Origin: CAZVEV01 sp964625865
GTDB lineage: Bacteria; Planctomycetota; Phycisphaerae; SM23-33
Assembly (NCBI GenBank): GCA_964625865.1
Contig: CAZVEV010000031.1
Coordinates: 1-35,414, forward strand
Reading direction: 5' to 3'
Length of the DNA stretch: 35,414 bases
Part shown: piece after piece, positions 1 through 7,170 of the stretch
Numbering within the stretch: the first letter of the stretch is position 1
Layout of the letters: each line of letters starts with the position of its first letter
Position numbers and translations under genes: made by a program
Notes under the pieces: generated by a model
What the model saw: only the letters and a program-made list of their open reading frames with translations
Told to the model about the DNA's origin: nothing
Database searches by the model: none

Positions 1-200
1 TCCCGTCAGGTCGACGCGCCCGCGTTGACCTACGCATTATCCGGATGAGCCAAAAAAGACGATGCACTGCGGACGCGCAGAACTGGTCGCGACAGCGTAT
101 GCAAACGCCAGTGTGCCTCCGCCGGACGATACGGGGTATGGCGCCCGACGCGCGGGAGCATGGCGCGGGGCGATAGTGTACAATGGAGCGCAGGTGTGCA

Positions 201-1622
201 ATGCAGATAGTCGTACTGGTAGCGATGGGCGTTTCGCTGCTGCTCCTGGCCGACACGGCGCCGCTTCGCGGGGCGCCGGCGTGGGCGGTGGCCTTGGCGG
301 GCGTCGGATACTGGGCTGTCACGGCGGCCCTGTCGGGTGCGTGCTCCGCGCTGGCCCTCCGCGCCGTGGCGGCGCCGCCTGAGGCCAACCGCCGCGCACT
401 GCGCCGCCGCATGCTCCTGACCCTTGCCACGCGTGCCTGGCTGGTGGGGGGGCTGGCCGGGCTGATCCTGCTCGGCTACGGACGGTGGATCACGCAGGAC
501 CTCGGCCTGGACCGTTGGCCCCTGGCGTCCGAAGCCGCCGCCGTGGCGCCCTTTGTCGTCGCGCTGCTGCTGAACTGGGTGCTCGAGTATCCGCTGCACC
601 GGATGACCCGGCTCCGGCTGGCCGGGGCGATGGCCCTGACCGATCGCCGCCCCCCCCCGATCTGGACACTGCGCCAGTTCCTGGCCAACAACGTCCGCCA
701 CCACCTGCTGTTCATCCTCGTGCCCGTGGGCCTGATCGTCGGAGTGACCGACGCGCTGGAACTCTATGTCGGGCCCCGCCTTCCGCGCGAGTCGGGGCCG
801 TGGATTCTCGCCGCCGGATCGTTGGCCGCCGCCGCCGGCGTCTTCGTCATCTCGCCCCTGCTGATCGTGCGCATCTGGCGGACCGAGCGCCTGGAAGACG
901 GTCCCCTGCGACGCGAACTGGAGGCCATGTCGCGCAGGATGCACCTGCGCTATCGCGACATGCTCGTCTGGAAGTCCGGCGGCGTCATTGCCAACGCCGG
1001 TGTCATCGGCCTGCTGCCGACGCTGCGGTATGTCCTGCTCAGCGACGCCCTGCTGGCCCAGATGCCCGACCGCCACGTCCGCGCGATATTCGCCCACGAG
1101 GCCGGACACGTCAAACACCGGCATATCCTCTTTGCCGTGCTCTTTGTTCTCGTCGTCGTGACGTTTTGCAGCCTGACCGCGGAGGTCGTCGAACGCGTAG
1201 TGGGAATGACGATGTGGCAGGGCCAGGGGATTGCGCTGGCCCTGGTGGCGGTGAGTTTCGCCGTCGGCTTTGGCTGGATCAGCCGACGATTCGAGCGACA
1301 AAGCGACGTGACGGCGGCCTGGGTCTCGTCGTGGGAGCATGACGACGGAGTCGATGCCGACGACACCGTCACGCCGGCCGGGGCCGAAGTCTTCGCCGAG
1401 GCCCTCGAGGGCGTGGCCTATCTCAACGGCATGCGGGTCGCCGGGAGCAACTGGCGTCACGGGTCGATCGCCTGGCGGGTCAGTTACATCCGGTGGCTGG
1501 GCGGGCGCCGGGGGTCGCGGCGCGAGATCGACCGCGTCGTGCGGCGCATCAAGGGCGTGGTCCTGCTGGGTCTGGCCCTTATGGCGGGGGTGACGGTGTG
1601 GCAGGTGCTGGCTGAGATGTAA
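201..1622 (+). CDS. M48-family membrane metalloprotease
   Basis: Predicted integral-membrane zinc endopeptidase of the M48 (Ste24/HtpX-like) type, 473 aa. The N-terminal half holds several hydrophobic segments. The zinc motif HEAGH lies at about residues 299-303, followed by a basic stretch and another membrane segment, and by FERQSD at about 364-369, whose Glu fits the third zinc ligand. The family cleaves membrane or misfolded proteins at the membrane; the substrate here is unknown. An in-frame ATG at 183 would add six residues, but it overlaps a possible -10 box (TACAAT, 179-184), so 201 is preferred; no strong Shine-Dalgarno helps. The next gene starts 29 nt downstream on the same strand. 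A C-run at about 651-658 is a possible indel site, but the frame stays open across it. Confidence 0.85.
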   Translation: MQIVVLVAMGVSLLLLADTAPLRGAPAWAVALAGVGYWAVTAALSGACSALALRAVAAPPEANRRALRRRMLLTLATRAWLVGGLAGLILLGYGRWITQDLGLDRWPLASEAAAVAPFVVALLLNWVLEYPLHRMTRLRLAGAMALTDRRPPPIWTLRQFLANNVRHHLLFILVPVGLIVGVTDALELYVGPRLPRESGPWILAAGSLAAAAGVFVISPLLIVRIWRTERLEDGPLRRELEAMSRRMHLRYRDMLVWKSGGVIANAGVIGLLPTLRYVLLSDALLAQMPDRHVRAIFAHEAGHVKHRHILFAVLFVLVVVTFCSLTAEVVERVVGMTMWQGQGIALALVAVSFAVGFGWISRRFERQSDVTAAWVSSWEHDDGVDADDTVTPAGAEVFAEALEGVAYLNGMRVAGSNWRHGSIAWRVSYIRWLGGRRGSRREIDRVVRRIKGVVLLGLALMAGVTVWQVLAEM

Positions 1623-1651
1623 GGACCGCGCCCCAACGCGGAAGACCGATC

Positions 1652-2479
1652 ATGCAGAACAAGACGGCCATTATCACCGGCGCATCGAGCGGGATCGGAC
1701 GAGCGACGGCGTTGGCGTTCGCCCGCAAGGGCTACGCCGTCGTCGTCGCGTCGCGTCGCGCGGAGAAGCTGGTCGAGTTGGCCGACGAGTGCGGCCGCCT
1801 CGGCGCCGACGCGCTGGCCGTGCCCACCGACGTGTCTCGCGAGGAACAGGTCCGCGCCCTGGTCGATGCATGCGTCGAGAAGTTCGGCCGGGTCGACGTG
1901 ATGGTCAACAATGCCGGGTACGGCCTGCACGCGCGCGTCGACGAGACGACCGCCGAGCAGATGCGACAGATCTTCGAGACGAACTTCTTCGGCGTGTTCT
2001 ACGGCTGTCGGGCCGTTGCGCCGGTGATGGTCGCCCAGGGCAGCGGTCACATCTTCAACGTCTCGTCGGTCATCGGCAAGCGCGGCTCGCCGTTTAACGG
2101 GGCCTACAGCGCCACCAAGTTCGCCATCTGCGGGCTGACCGACGCGATGCGCGTCGAGATGCTCGACCACAACGTCCACGTCACCGCCGTGTGCCCGGGA
2201 ACCACCGACACGCCGTTCTTCGAGTCCGGTCAGGGGCCCAGCGCGCAGGACAGGCGGGGGCTGTCGCGTCTTGCGGGCATGATGAAGCCGCAGGTCGTCG
2301 CCCGACGGATCGTCGCGACGGTCGGCAGGCGCAGGGCGGAACTGGTCTTCTCCGCCGGCGGGAAGCTGCTGACGCTAATAGCGGCCCTGTCCCCGCGACT
2401 GGCCGACCGGATGATGAAGGTCTACCATGACGACATTGTCCGTTCGTCACCGCCGCCCGAGGCCGACCGGAACGAATGA
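1652..2479 (+). CDS. Short-chain dehydrogenase/reductase (SDR)
   Basis: Cytosolic NAD(P)-dependent oxidoreductase of the classical SDR family, 275 aa, the usual length. It has the Rossmann nucleotide motif TGASSGIG at residues 9-16, the structural motif NNAG at 86-89, a catalytic Ser near 139 and the catalytic pair Y152/K156 in YSATK. A basic residue after the first strand (ASRR) favours NADP over NAD, which is an inference. The C-terminal 40 residues are hydrophobic or basic, as in membrane-associated SDRs of the DltE/YqjQ kind, so the substrate may be lipid-like; it cannot be named. The start follows GGAAG by 7 nt. Confidence 0.9.
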   Translation: MQNKTAIITGASSGIGRATALAFARKGYAVVVASRRAEKLVELADECGRLGADALAVPTDVSREEQVRALVDACVEKFGRVDVMVNNAGYGLHARVDETTAEQMRQIFETNFFGVFYGCRAVAPVMVAQGSGHIFNVSSVIGKRGSPFNGAYSATKFAICGLTDAMRVEMLDHNVHVTAVCPGTTDTPFFESGQGPSAQDRRGLSRLAGMMKPQVVARRIVATVGRRRAELVFSAGGKLLTLIAALSPRLADRMMKVYHDDIVRSSPPPEADRNE

Positions 2480-2530
2480 CCCCGCGACAGCCCCGTCCCC
2501 CGCGAGTATAATGCCGATGGGAGAGAACCC

Positions 2531-2692
2531 ATGAGACTTGTGCGAACGATACTGCTGGTCGTGCTGGCCCTCGGCGTCAGCGGGTGCTTCAACATCAACA
2601 TACCCGATCCGCCGGACATCAACATTCACGGCGAGGTCAACAACGGCGAGAACGCCAACGGCGACGTCGAGACCGACAAGGACACCGACTAG
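2531..2692 (+). CDS. Small lipoprotein (53 aa)
   Basis: Short ORF of 53 codons. It has two N-terminal arginines, a hydrophobic stretch and a lipobox (VSGC, Cys at about residue 19), then a short Asn/Asp/Glu-rich tail (NINIPDPPDINIHG and so on) with no hydrophobic segment. This is the pattern of a lipid-anchored periplasmic peptide. A purine-rich GGGAGAGAA precedes the ATG. The function is unknown. It is 51 nt after the SDR gene and may be co-transcribed with it. Confidence 0.7.
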   Translation: MRLVRTILLVVLALGVSGCFNINIPDPPDINIHGEVNNGENANGDVETDKDTD

Positions 2693-2729
2693 CGCCCGGG
2701 CCGACTGCGGCGGCGATGGTGGCAGGCCC

Positions 2730-2808
2730 GGTGCCGTGGTTTGACGCGCAGCGGCAACCACGTAGGGGCGCGACGCGTGGTTGCCGCGTCGCGTCAAGCC
2801 ACGGCACC
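2730..2808. repeat. Imperfect palindrome, GGTGCCGTGG family
   Basis: The outer arms GGTGCCGTGG and CCACGGCACC flank inner arms GCGGCAACCACG and CGTGGTTGCCGC, with a GC-rich centre. The same half-sites recur at 4276-4372 and 28788-28945. It lies in the non-coding stretch 2693-3000, where I see no gene. It may act as a terminator-like hairpin after the small lipoprotein gene or be a REP/MITE-type repeat. Confidence 0.75.
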
Positions 2809-3000
2809 CATGGGGCGCAACGGGCTCCCTTTCGCCCAGCCGGACCCCCTGGCACGCACGAGGAAGCGGCCTAAGCGACGATCTCCCGGCCGAGGGGGTA
2901 CGAGGTGGTTTCGGACGCGGCATGCGGCTACGGGGCGTTCTGGCGACCGTTTCGGCCTTGCGCGCGGGGGACTGCTGTGGTACGATGACAACGGACCCAC

Positions 3001-4275
3001 ATGGAAGACGAGGCAAGGGCGGACATTCCGGGAGGGGAGTTCTCTGGCGATGGTCCAGGGGCGGATACTGCGCGCGTGGGGTTCGTCGATCCGAAGCAAT
3101 ACCGGCTGATCCGCGCGTGTAGCGATGCGGGAGACCCGGGCCAATGGAACCGCATGCGTCGTCGTGACCCGGACGTGCCGGTGCGACTGGCCGGTGCGGA
3201 CCTGGCCGAGTGCGGGCTGGACGGGGCGAACCTGTCGGCTGCGTCGCTGAACGGTGCGGACCTGGCCGGCGCGACGCTGCGGGGCGCGAACCTGTCGTCG
3301 GCGCGGCTTGCCCGAGCGGACCTGGCCGAGGCGCGCCTGGACGGGGCGGACCTCTCGGGCGCCGAGTTGGACAGCGCGGCCCTCTGGCGGGCCGGTTTGG
3401 GCGGTGCGCGGCTGGCCGGTGCGTGTGTTGACGGGGCGAACCTGCGCGGGGCGTGCCTGACTGACGCAGACCTTTCCGGGGCGAGCGGGCGCCGCTGCGA
3501 CCTGTCCGGTGCAGACCTGGTGGGGGCCGACCTCCGCGCCGCCGACCTGTCGTTTGCCGTCGTCGACGGCGCGACGATGCTGGTCGGCTGCAGGGTCGAC
3601 AGGCGAACGGACCTGACCGGCGTGGCCCTGGGCGCCGCACGTATCGCGCCGGAGTTGAAGCAACTGCTCGACTACGTCGTGCGGCGAAGAAGCTGGCAGC
3701 GGCTGTGCGGTCGCGGGCCGTGGCCGCTGCGGGTCGTCAAGAGCCTGCTGATTCTCCCGTTCTGGTGGCTGTCGGACTACGGGTTCTCGACGCGGCGGAT
3801 CGCGGCGACCTTCTGCGCGCTGGCGGTGATCTTCGCCGGCGTGTACTGTATCTGGCCCGAGTGGGTGATGAGTGACGGCGCCGCTCCGAGCAGCGTCAAC
3901 TTCCTCTACGCACTGTACTTGTCGGCCCTGACGATGACGACGTTCGGCTTCGGCCAGGTCCACGCCGATCCGACCTGTACCGAGGGACAAGTCCTTTTGG
4001 TTGCGCAGGTTGCTGTCGGCTACGTCCTGTTGGCGGCCTTGGTTGCACGGCTGGTGATCGTCTTCACCGCGGCAGGCCCGGCCGGGACGTTTGCCCCCGA
4101 CGCCGATCCCCCGGTCCGTCGTCTGCTTCGTTGGCTGGCCCCTGACCCGCGCCGCAGTCGCCTGGGCCTGGTGCGAAAGCTGGCGGGGCGCTTCTGCGAG
4201 CCCAACCGCCTCGGCCGGTCCGCCATGGCCTGCCTCCTCCGCCTCCGCCGTCTGCTCGACAAACCGCGGCGGTAA
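3001..4275 (+). CDS. Pentapeptide-repeat protein with K+-channel-like pore
   Basis: A 424-aa protein with two clear parts. Residues about 62-205 are a long run of A(D/N)Lxx pentapeptide repeats, which fold as a right-handed quadrilateral beta helix. Residues about 246-360 hold two or three hydrophobic helices with TMTTFGFG at 311-318 between the last two. That matches the two-transmembrane ion-channel (Ion_trans_2) layout, whose potassium filter is TxGYG with Tyr/Phe variation. The C-terminal tail is strongly basic. The likely role is a membrane cation channel with a repeat domain that could sense or scaffold; this is inferred. The start is the first in-frame ATG before the repeats and has no strong Shine-Dalgarno. 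Confidence 0.8.
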   Translation: MEDEARADIPGGEFSGDGPGADTARVGFVDPKQYRLIRACSDAGDPGQWNRMRRRDPDVPVRLAGADLAECGLDGANLSAASLNGADLAGATLRGANLSSARLARADLAEARLDGADLSGAELDSAALWRAGLGGARLAGACVDGANLRGACLTDADLSGASGRRCDLSGADLVGADLRAADLSFAVVDGATMLVGCRVDRRTDLTGVALGAARIAPELKQLLDYVVRRRSWQRLCGRGPWPLRVVKSLLILPFWWLSDYGFSTRRIAATFCALAVIFAGVYCIWPEWVMSDGAAPSSVNFLYALYLSALTMTTFGFGQVHADPTCTEGQVLLVAQVAVGYVLLAALVARLVIVFTAAGPAGTFAPDADPPVRRLLRWLAPDPRRSRLGLVRKLAGRFCEPNRLGRSAMACLLRLRRLLDKPRR

Positions 4276-4372
4276 GCGGTGCCGTGGGCTGCGCCGCAGC
4301 CCACGGCACCCGCTACAGATTGCGCATGGAGGAGTCGTGGTTGCCGCTTCGCGTCGGCCCATGGCACCCGGT
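4276..4372. repeat. Palindrome plus second half-site, GGTGCCGTGG family
   Basis: The arms at 4279-4293 and 4295-4309 (GTGCCGTGGGCTGCG and its complement) form a 15-bp stem directly after the preceding stop codon, so transcription or decay could be affected. About 25 nt later a second piece, CGTGGTTGCCGC...CCCATGGCACCC, matches the right half of the element at 2730-2808. Confidence 0.75.
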
Positions 4373-4439
4373 ATCCGGGATCAGTGGGTGGCCTGGCGAG
4401 GTCCGCGGCGGTATGCTTACAGGTGGAAAGGAGCGCGTT

Positions 4440-4736
4440 ATGACACTGCACATGCGAAGCGTCATTGTGGGGGTATTGGCCGGGGTCGCACTGTCGCTGG
4501 CGCTGGCGGCGGCGATGTCTCCGACGGCCGTCGCGACCGGACAGGTCGCCACCGCTGCGCCCAAGGCAACAGGACCGTATCAACTGGCCACCATCAACGT
4601 GCCGTCCCGCTACGGAACGGTGGTAAGGCATTTCGTGATCGACCAGGCGTCGGCAAGCGTGTGGGAGCTGGTCGTCAAGGACGGGGCAGCCAAGTGGGAG
4701 CCGATCAGCGCGGGTCCGCCCACGCCGCGGAAGTAA
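4440..4736 (+). CDS. Small secreted protein of unknown function
   Basis: A 98-aa protein with an N-terminal signal-like segment (residues about 8-33, Val/Leu/Ala-rich, with possible Ala-x-Ala cleavage near 30) and a short soluble domain containing YGTVVRHFVID and WELVVKDG. AAAGGAG lies about 7 nt before the ATG and fixes the start; an upstream in-frame extension is unlikely. I do not recognise the family. The tail KWEPIS resembles short repeat-like secreted proteins seen singly in Planctomycetota. It converges with the ATP-grasp gene 40 nt away. Confidence 0.65.
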   Translation: MTLHMRSVIVGVLAGVALSLALAAAMSPTAVATGQVATAAPKATGPYQLATINVPSRYGTVVRHFVIDQASASVWELVVKDGAAKWEPISAGPPTPRK

Positions 4737-4776
4737 CGTGCGCCTTGTCTGCCGGGCGTGCGGCGAGGCACGGGGG

Positions 4777-5691
4777 CTAGGCGGTCAATACGTCCAGGAG
4801 GGCGTCGGTAAGGGGCAGGCCTGAATAGGTTTCAAAGCCTATGAACATCGGGCTGGGGTTGGCTTCGAGGAAGACGAATTGGCCCTCATCGGTGCGCCGC
4901 AAGTCGATGCCCGTCCACATCAGGTGCAGTTCGCGCGCGATGGCCACGCAGGCGGCGGCTACGTCGGCAGGGAGGTCGACGGCGACAATCTCGGCGCCCG
5001 GATCGTCGCGGAAGTCCGTCGCGTCGGTGTGGATCTCGCAGGCAAGGGCGCGCGAGTCGGCTACGAAGACCCGCACGTCCGTCCCGTCGACGTGCTCCTG
5101 GAGGGTGACCGGAGCGGAGGCGAGGCTGCGGAGGTTCTCATCGGTCAGGTGGGCGGGGGTGACCCTTCGCGTGTGGGCGCCGCCCTGGACGGGCTTGAAG
5201 ATGCACCGGTCGTGGCGGGCGACGAAGTTGCGGATGGCCTCCGGGTCGTTGCCGAGGCACGTGGCGGGGCAGCGGAGGGCGGAAGGCAGGTCCATCGCCG
5301 CCACGCGGGCCAGGGCGGCCGGCTTGGTCTGGTGCAGTTGGAAGGCGTCCCAGCCGTTGACCCACCGCGCGGGCAGGCAGGTCAGGAGCGACTCGAACAG
5401 GCTGCGCGCGTCGTTGACGGCCAGTTCGGCCTGCTCGTCGTCGGCCAGCGGGGAGGCGGCCTGGCCGTTGTAGCAGCGCCAGTACACGCTGTGGATTTCG
5501 CTGAACTCGACGGGGGCCGCTCCGGGCAGGGCAATCCGTCCCTCACCGGCGACGGGGTCCCACGCGATGCGCACCTCGCCGGGGAACTGCCTGCTGTCGA
5601 GCAGGTCGGCCTCCACGCCGCGGGCGCCAAGGGCGCTTACGATGTGTACGGCATGCTCGTCGTCATCGCCGCCGAGAACGAATACGCGCAT
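4777..5691 (-). CDS. ATP-grasp ligase, probable graspetide macrocyclase
   Basis: A 304-aa ATP-grasp enzyme with a RimK/MvdD-like layout. It has an N-terminal alpha/beta domain ending in SVYWRCYNG (68-76), comparable to the WxRR-like strand of graspetide ligases. Candidate ATP lysines are K123 and K166 (IFKPVQGG). QEHVDGTDVRV (198-208) and GIDLRR (261-266) follow, and the magnesium-site end LEANPSPMF (275-283) retains E276 and N278. Graspetide ligases phosphorylate Asp/Glu side chains and join them to Thr/Ser or Lys, making omega-ester or amide rings. The gene directly upstream encodes a protein full of TTxxxxEE repeats, the motif used by plesiocin-type enzymes, and lies only 16 nt away on the same strand, so it is the likely substrate. 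AGGA precedes the start. A generic RimK-like ligase is the alternative. Confidence 0.85.
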   Translation of the reverse strand: MRVFVLGGDDDEHAVHIVSALGARGVEADLLDSRQFPGEVRIAWDPVAGEGRIALPGAAPVEFSEIHSVYWRCYNGQAASPLADDEQAELAVNDARSLFESLLTCLPARWVNGWDAFQLHQTKPAALARVAAMDLPSALRCPATCLGNDPEAIRNFVARHDRCIFKPVQGGAHTRRVTPAHLTDENLRSLASAPVTLQEHVDGTDVRVFVADSRALACEIHTDATDFRDDPGAEIVAVDLPADVAAACVAIARELHLMWTGIDLRRTDEGQFVFLEANPSPMFIGFETYSGLPLTDALLDVLTA

Positions 5692-5707
5692 GGGCAGTGT
5701 CCTGCGA

Positions 5708-6637
5708 TCAGAGCGACTTAAGCAGCGTGCCCGCCCTGGCCGTCGACGGGGCCTTGGGATACGTCTTGCCCAGCGGGGCCAGCAGGTCCCGGGCGGCCTT
5801 GAGCTGAATCTGCTTCAGCGCGGGATTGACGGCGGTGCGGCTTTCCAGGATCAGGCGTTCGGCCTGCCGGTAGAGGCGTCCGGCCTCGATCTCCTGGACG
5901 GCCGACTCGTACTCGCCGCGCTTCTTCAGGTCCGCCAGCCTGGTGCGGGTGGCCTTGGGGGCGTAGCGGAGTTTGGGCATCTTGCTCAGGGCGATGTGGA
6001 CGGCGATGGCCTCGACAATGCGGTTGCCCGCCTGCAGGTCCTTGTCGGCCTGGGCGACGGCGGTCCGCATGGTCATGTCCAGCAGGCTCAACTGCGTTCT
6101 GTGGAGCGAGCGGATATCGCTGTCGGTGCAGGAGGCGGCCTGTTCGATCTGGCGGTAGGCCTGGATGTAGTCGCCCTCGTCCTTGAGGGCCTCGGCCCGG
6201 CGCAGGTGGGCCAGCGCATCGGTCACGCGCCTGGGCTTGCCGGCGAACCGTCCGCCCTCTTCGCACCGCGCGGTAGACAGCCTGCCCCGGCTGGGCGGGC
6301 GCTTGCCGCCTTCCTCGCCAATCGCCAGGGTCGTCGCAATCGGCCCGCCGCCTTCCTCGCCGCGCGCCTTGGTCGTCTTGATCGGCGGCTTGCGGCCGCC
6401 TTCTTCGCCGATGGCCTTGGTGGTGGCCCTGGGCGGGAGCTTCTTCTTGCCGCCCTCTTCGCCGATGGCCATCGTCGTCATCTGCTGGCCCAGCGCCTCG
6501 GACGCGGCGGCCAGCCCCATCACTCCGCCGGCGATCGCCAGGCCCTTGCCCAGCACGCTCCGCCTGTCAGTGTCCTGCGGGGCGACGGTCTCCTGTTGAT
6601 TGGCCTGTTGGTCCGGTATGTCGAAAGGATGCTGCAT
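5708..6637 (-). CDS. Tat-exported protein with TTxxxxEE graspetide cores
   Basis: A 309-aa protein in three parts. Residues 1-50 contain DRRSVLG (24-30) followed by a weakly hydrophobic Ala/Gly stretch ending ALG at 48-50, as in twin-arginine signals. Residues 54-129 hold four exact TTxAxGEEGG repeats (Thr pairs 54/55, 72/73, 88/89, 102/103; Glu pairs 60/61, 78/79, 94/95, 108/109) and a shorter fifth copy STARCEEGG (121-129), separated by basic, Pro-rich linkers. Residues 137-309 look all-helical and TPR-like. TTxxxxEE is the core motif of plesiocin-type omega-ester peptides, and an ATP-grasp gene follows in the operon. The start at 6637 is chosen because AGGAGA lies 7 nt upstream; a longer reading frame exists but lacks this site. 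Known precursors are usually short with C-terminal cores, so the position of the cores here is unusual. Confidence 0.85.
   Translation of the reverse strand: MQHPFDIPDQQANQQETVAPQDTDRRSVLGKGLAIAGGVMGLAAASEALGQQMTTMAIGEEGGKKKLPPRATTKAIGEEGGRKPPIKTTKARGEEGGGPIATTLAIGEEGGKRPPSRGRLSTARCEEGGRFAGKPRRVTDALAHLRRAEALKDEGDYIQAYRQIEQAASCTDSDIRSLHRTQLSLLDMTMRTAVAQADKDLQAGNRIVEAIAVHIALSKMPKLRYAPKATRTRLADLKKRGEYESAVQEIEAGRLYRQAERLILESRTAVNPALKQIQLKAARDLLAPLGKTYPKAPSTARAGTLLKSL
6251..6478 (-). other. Five-copy core-repeat block (TTxAxGEEGG)
   Basis: This part of the preceding gene encodes residues 54-129. The spacing between successive Thr pairs is 18, 16, 14 and 19 residues, so the linkers vary while the ten-residue core is nearly fixed. 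Copies differ only at x positions (M/I, K/I, K/R, L/I). The last copy has Ser for the first Thr, lacks one residue before the Glu pair and contains the block's only Cys. If each core forms two esters as in plesiocin, up to ten rings are possible. Confidence 0.8.
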
Positions 6638-6677
6638 CGGTAGTCTCCTGTCCTGGTCCTGGTCTGCGTCCGGATCC

Positions 6678-6707
6678 ACTGTACAGCGCACATGGACCTC
6701 ATATCAA
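6678..6707 (-). promoter_or_regulatory. Candidate promoter of the graspetide operon
   Basis: On the minus strand, TTGATA (6702-6707) and TACAGT (6678-6683) are 18 nt apart. Transcription would begin near 6671, giving a leader of about 34 nt that includes the AGGAGA site. It lies downstream of the small-RNA terminator, so the operon could be transcribed independently. Confidence 0.5.
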
Positions 6708-6798
6708 TAGACACCGCCGACGGCCTGGGTGTTCCAGGATGTTGAAAAAAAACCGTGTTCGATCCGGGCGGCGGTTGGGGGAACAGTCGAGTGATCTG

Positions 6799-6837
6799 AA
6801 AAAAAAGCAACAGGCCGGCGGGGGGGGACCGGCCTGT
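6799..6837 (-). terminator. Rho-independent terminator of the small RNA
   Basis: A nine-bp GC-rich stem (6810-6818 with 6829-6837) is followed on the minus strand by TGC and then eight T (6799-6806). No protein gene ends just upstream on this strand, so the terminator belongs to the short transcript starting near 6874. A second T-run (6745-6752) follows a weak AACCG/CGGTT stem and may be a back-up terminator. Confidence 0.75.
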
Positions 6838-6874
6838 CACGATACGTTCGGAGGTCGGGGGGGAACCACCGAAC
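6799..6874 (-). ncRNA. Predicted small RNA with two C-rich-loop hairpins
   Basis: A predicted 76-nt transcript. Hairpin 1 pairs GTTCGGTGGT with ACCTCCGAAC (one T-T mismatch) around the loop TCCCCCCCG. Hairpin 2 pairs ACAGGCCGG with CCGGCCTGT around the loop TCCCCCCCCG and is followed by TGC and eight T. Both loops therefore display seven or eight C in the same U-C(n)-G setting. C-rich loops in bacterial small RNAs (for example the CcsR RNAs of Rhodobacter and the UCCC-loop RNAs of staphylococci) bind G-rich targets such as Shine-Dalgarno sites or sequester regulators. There is no convincing ORF inside. It could also be a leader that attenuates the graspetide operon downstream. No matching Rfam family is known to me. 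Confidence 0.7.
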
Positions 6875-6880
6875 GGGCAC

Positions 6881-6909
6881 ATAGTACGGCCCATACCCTA
6901 CCGTGTCAA
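6881..6909 (-). promoter_or_regulatory. Strong sigma-70-type promoter of the small RNA
   Basis: On the minus strand a perfect -35 TTGACA (6904-6909) is separated by exactly 17 nt from TACTAT (6881-6886). It is the best-matching housekeeping promoter in the window. It points to a start near 6874, immediately before the first hairpin. The stretch 6910-7170 beyond it holds no gene or repeat I can support. Confidence 0.75.
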
Positions 6910-7170
6910 TACCCCCGGAAGATTGTTTTTCTCGCGGATGCGAGTGCTGTTCCCTGCCGGGGCGCCAGGCCGGACGATGCAGGGACAAGGGCCCTATGCT
7001 TCTGTCGACGGGGCGTGCCGGACGCCGCGGCTCGCCCCGAACGGAACTGGAGACGCGGTGGACACCTTGTCGATGTGAATCCTGAGGCCCGGCGCGGCGG
7101 GATTATTCTGGTGTAGGCTATCCAAACGCTCCGGCCGGGGGGTTAGAATTAGGGGGAAGGCGAGAGAACG

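Noticed and set aside
1..200. A gene in the first 200 bases (plus frame from 62)
   Set aside because: The frame continues out of phase into the M48 gene and has no motif; the stretch holds only a possible TACAAT promoter box.
30..1460. Long open frame on the minus strand opposite the M48 gene
   Set aside because: It is a shadow typical of high-GC DNA: rich in Arg, Gln, His and Gly, no recognisable motif, and fully antisense to a gene with a clear zinc motif.
2794..4362. 522-codon minus-strand frame opposite the pentapeptide-repeat gene
   Set aside because: Its repeated QVR/AQVRP pattern is just the reverse reading of the pentapeptide repeats; the plus strand has the meaningful protein.
6739..7116. 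Plus-strand ORF across the small RNA region
   Set aside because: It runs through two hairpins and homopolymers, has no ribosome site and no protein-like composition.
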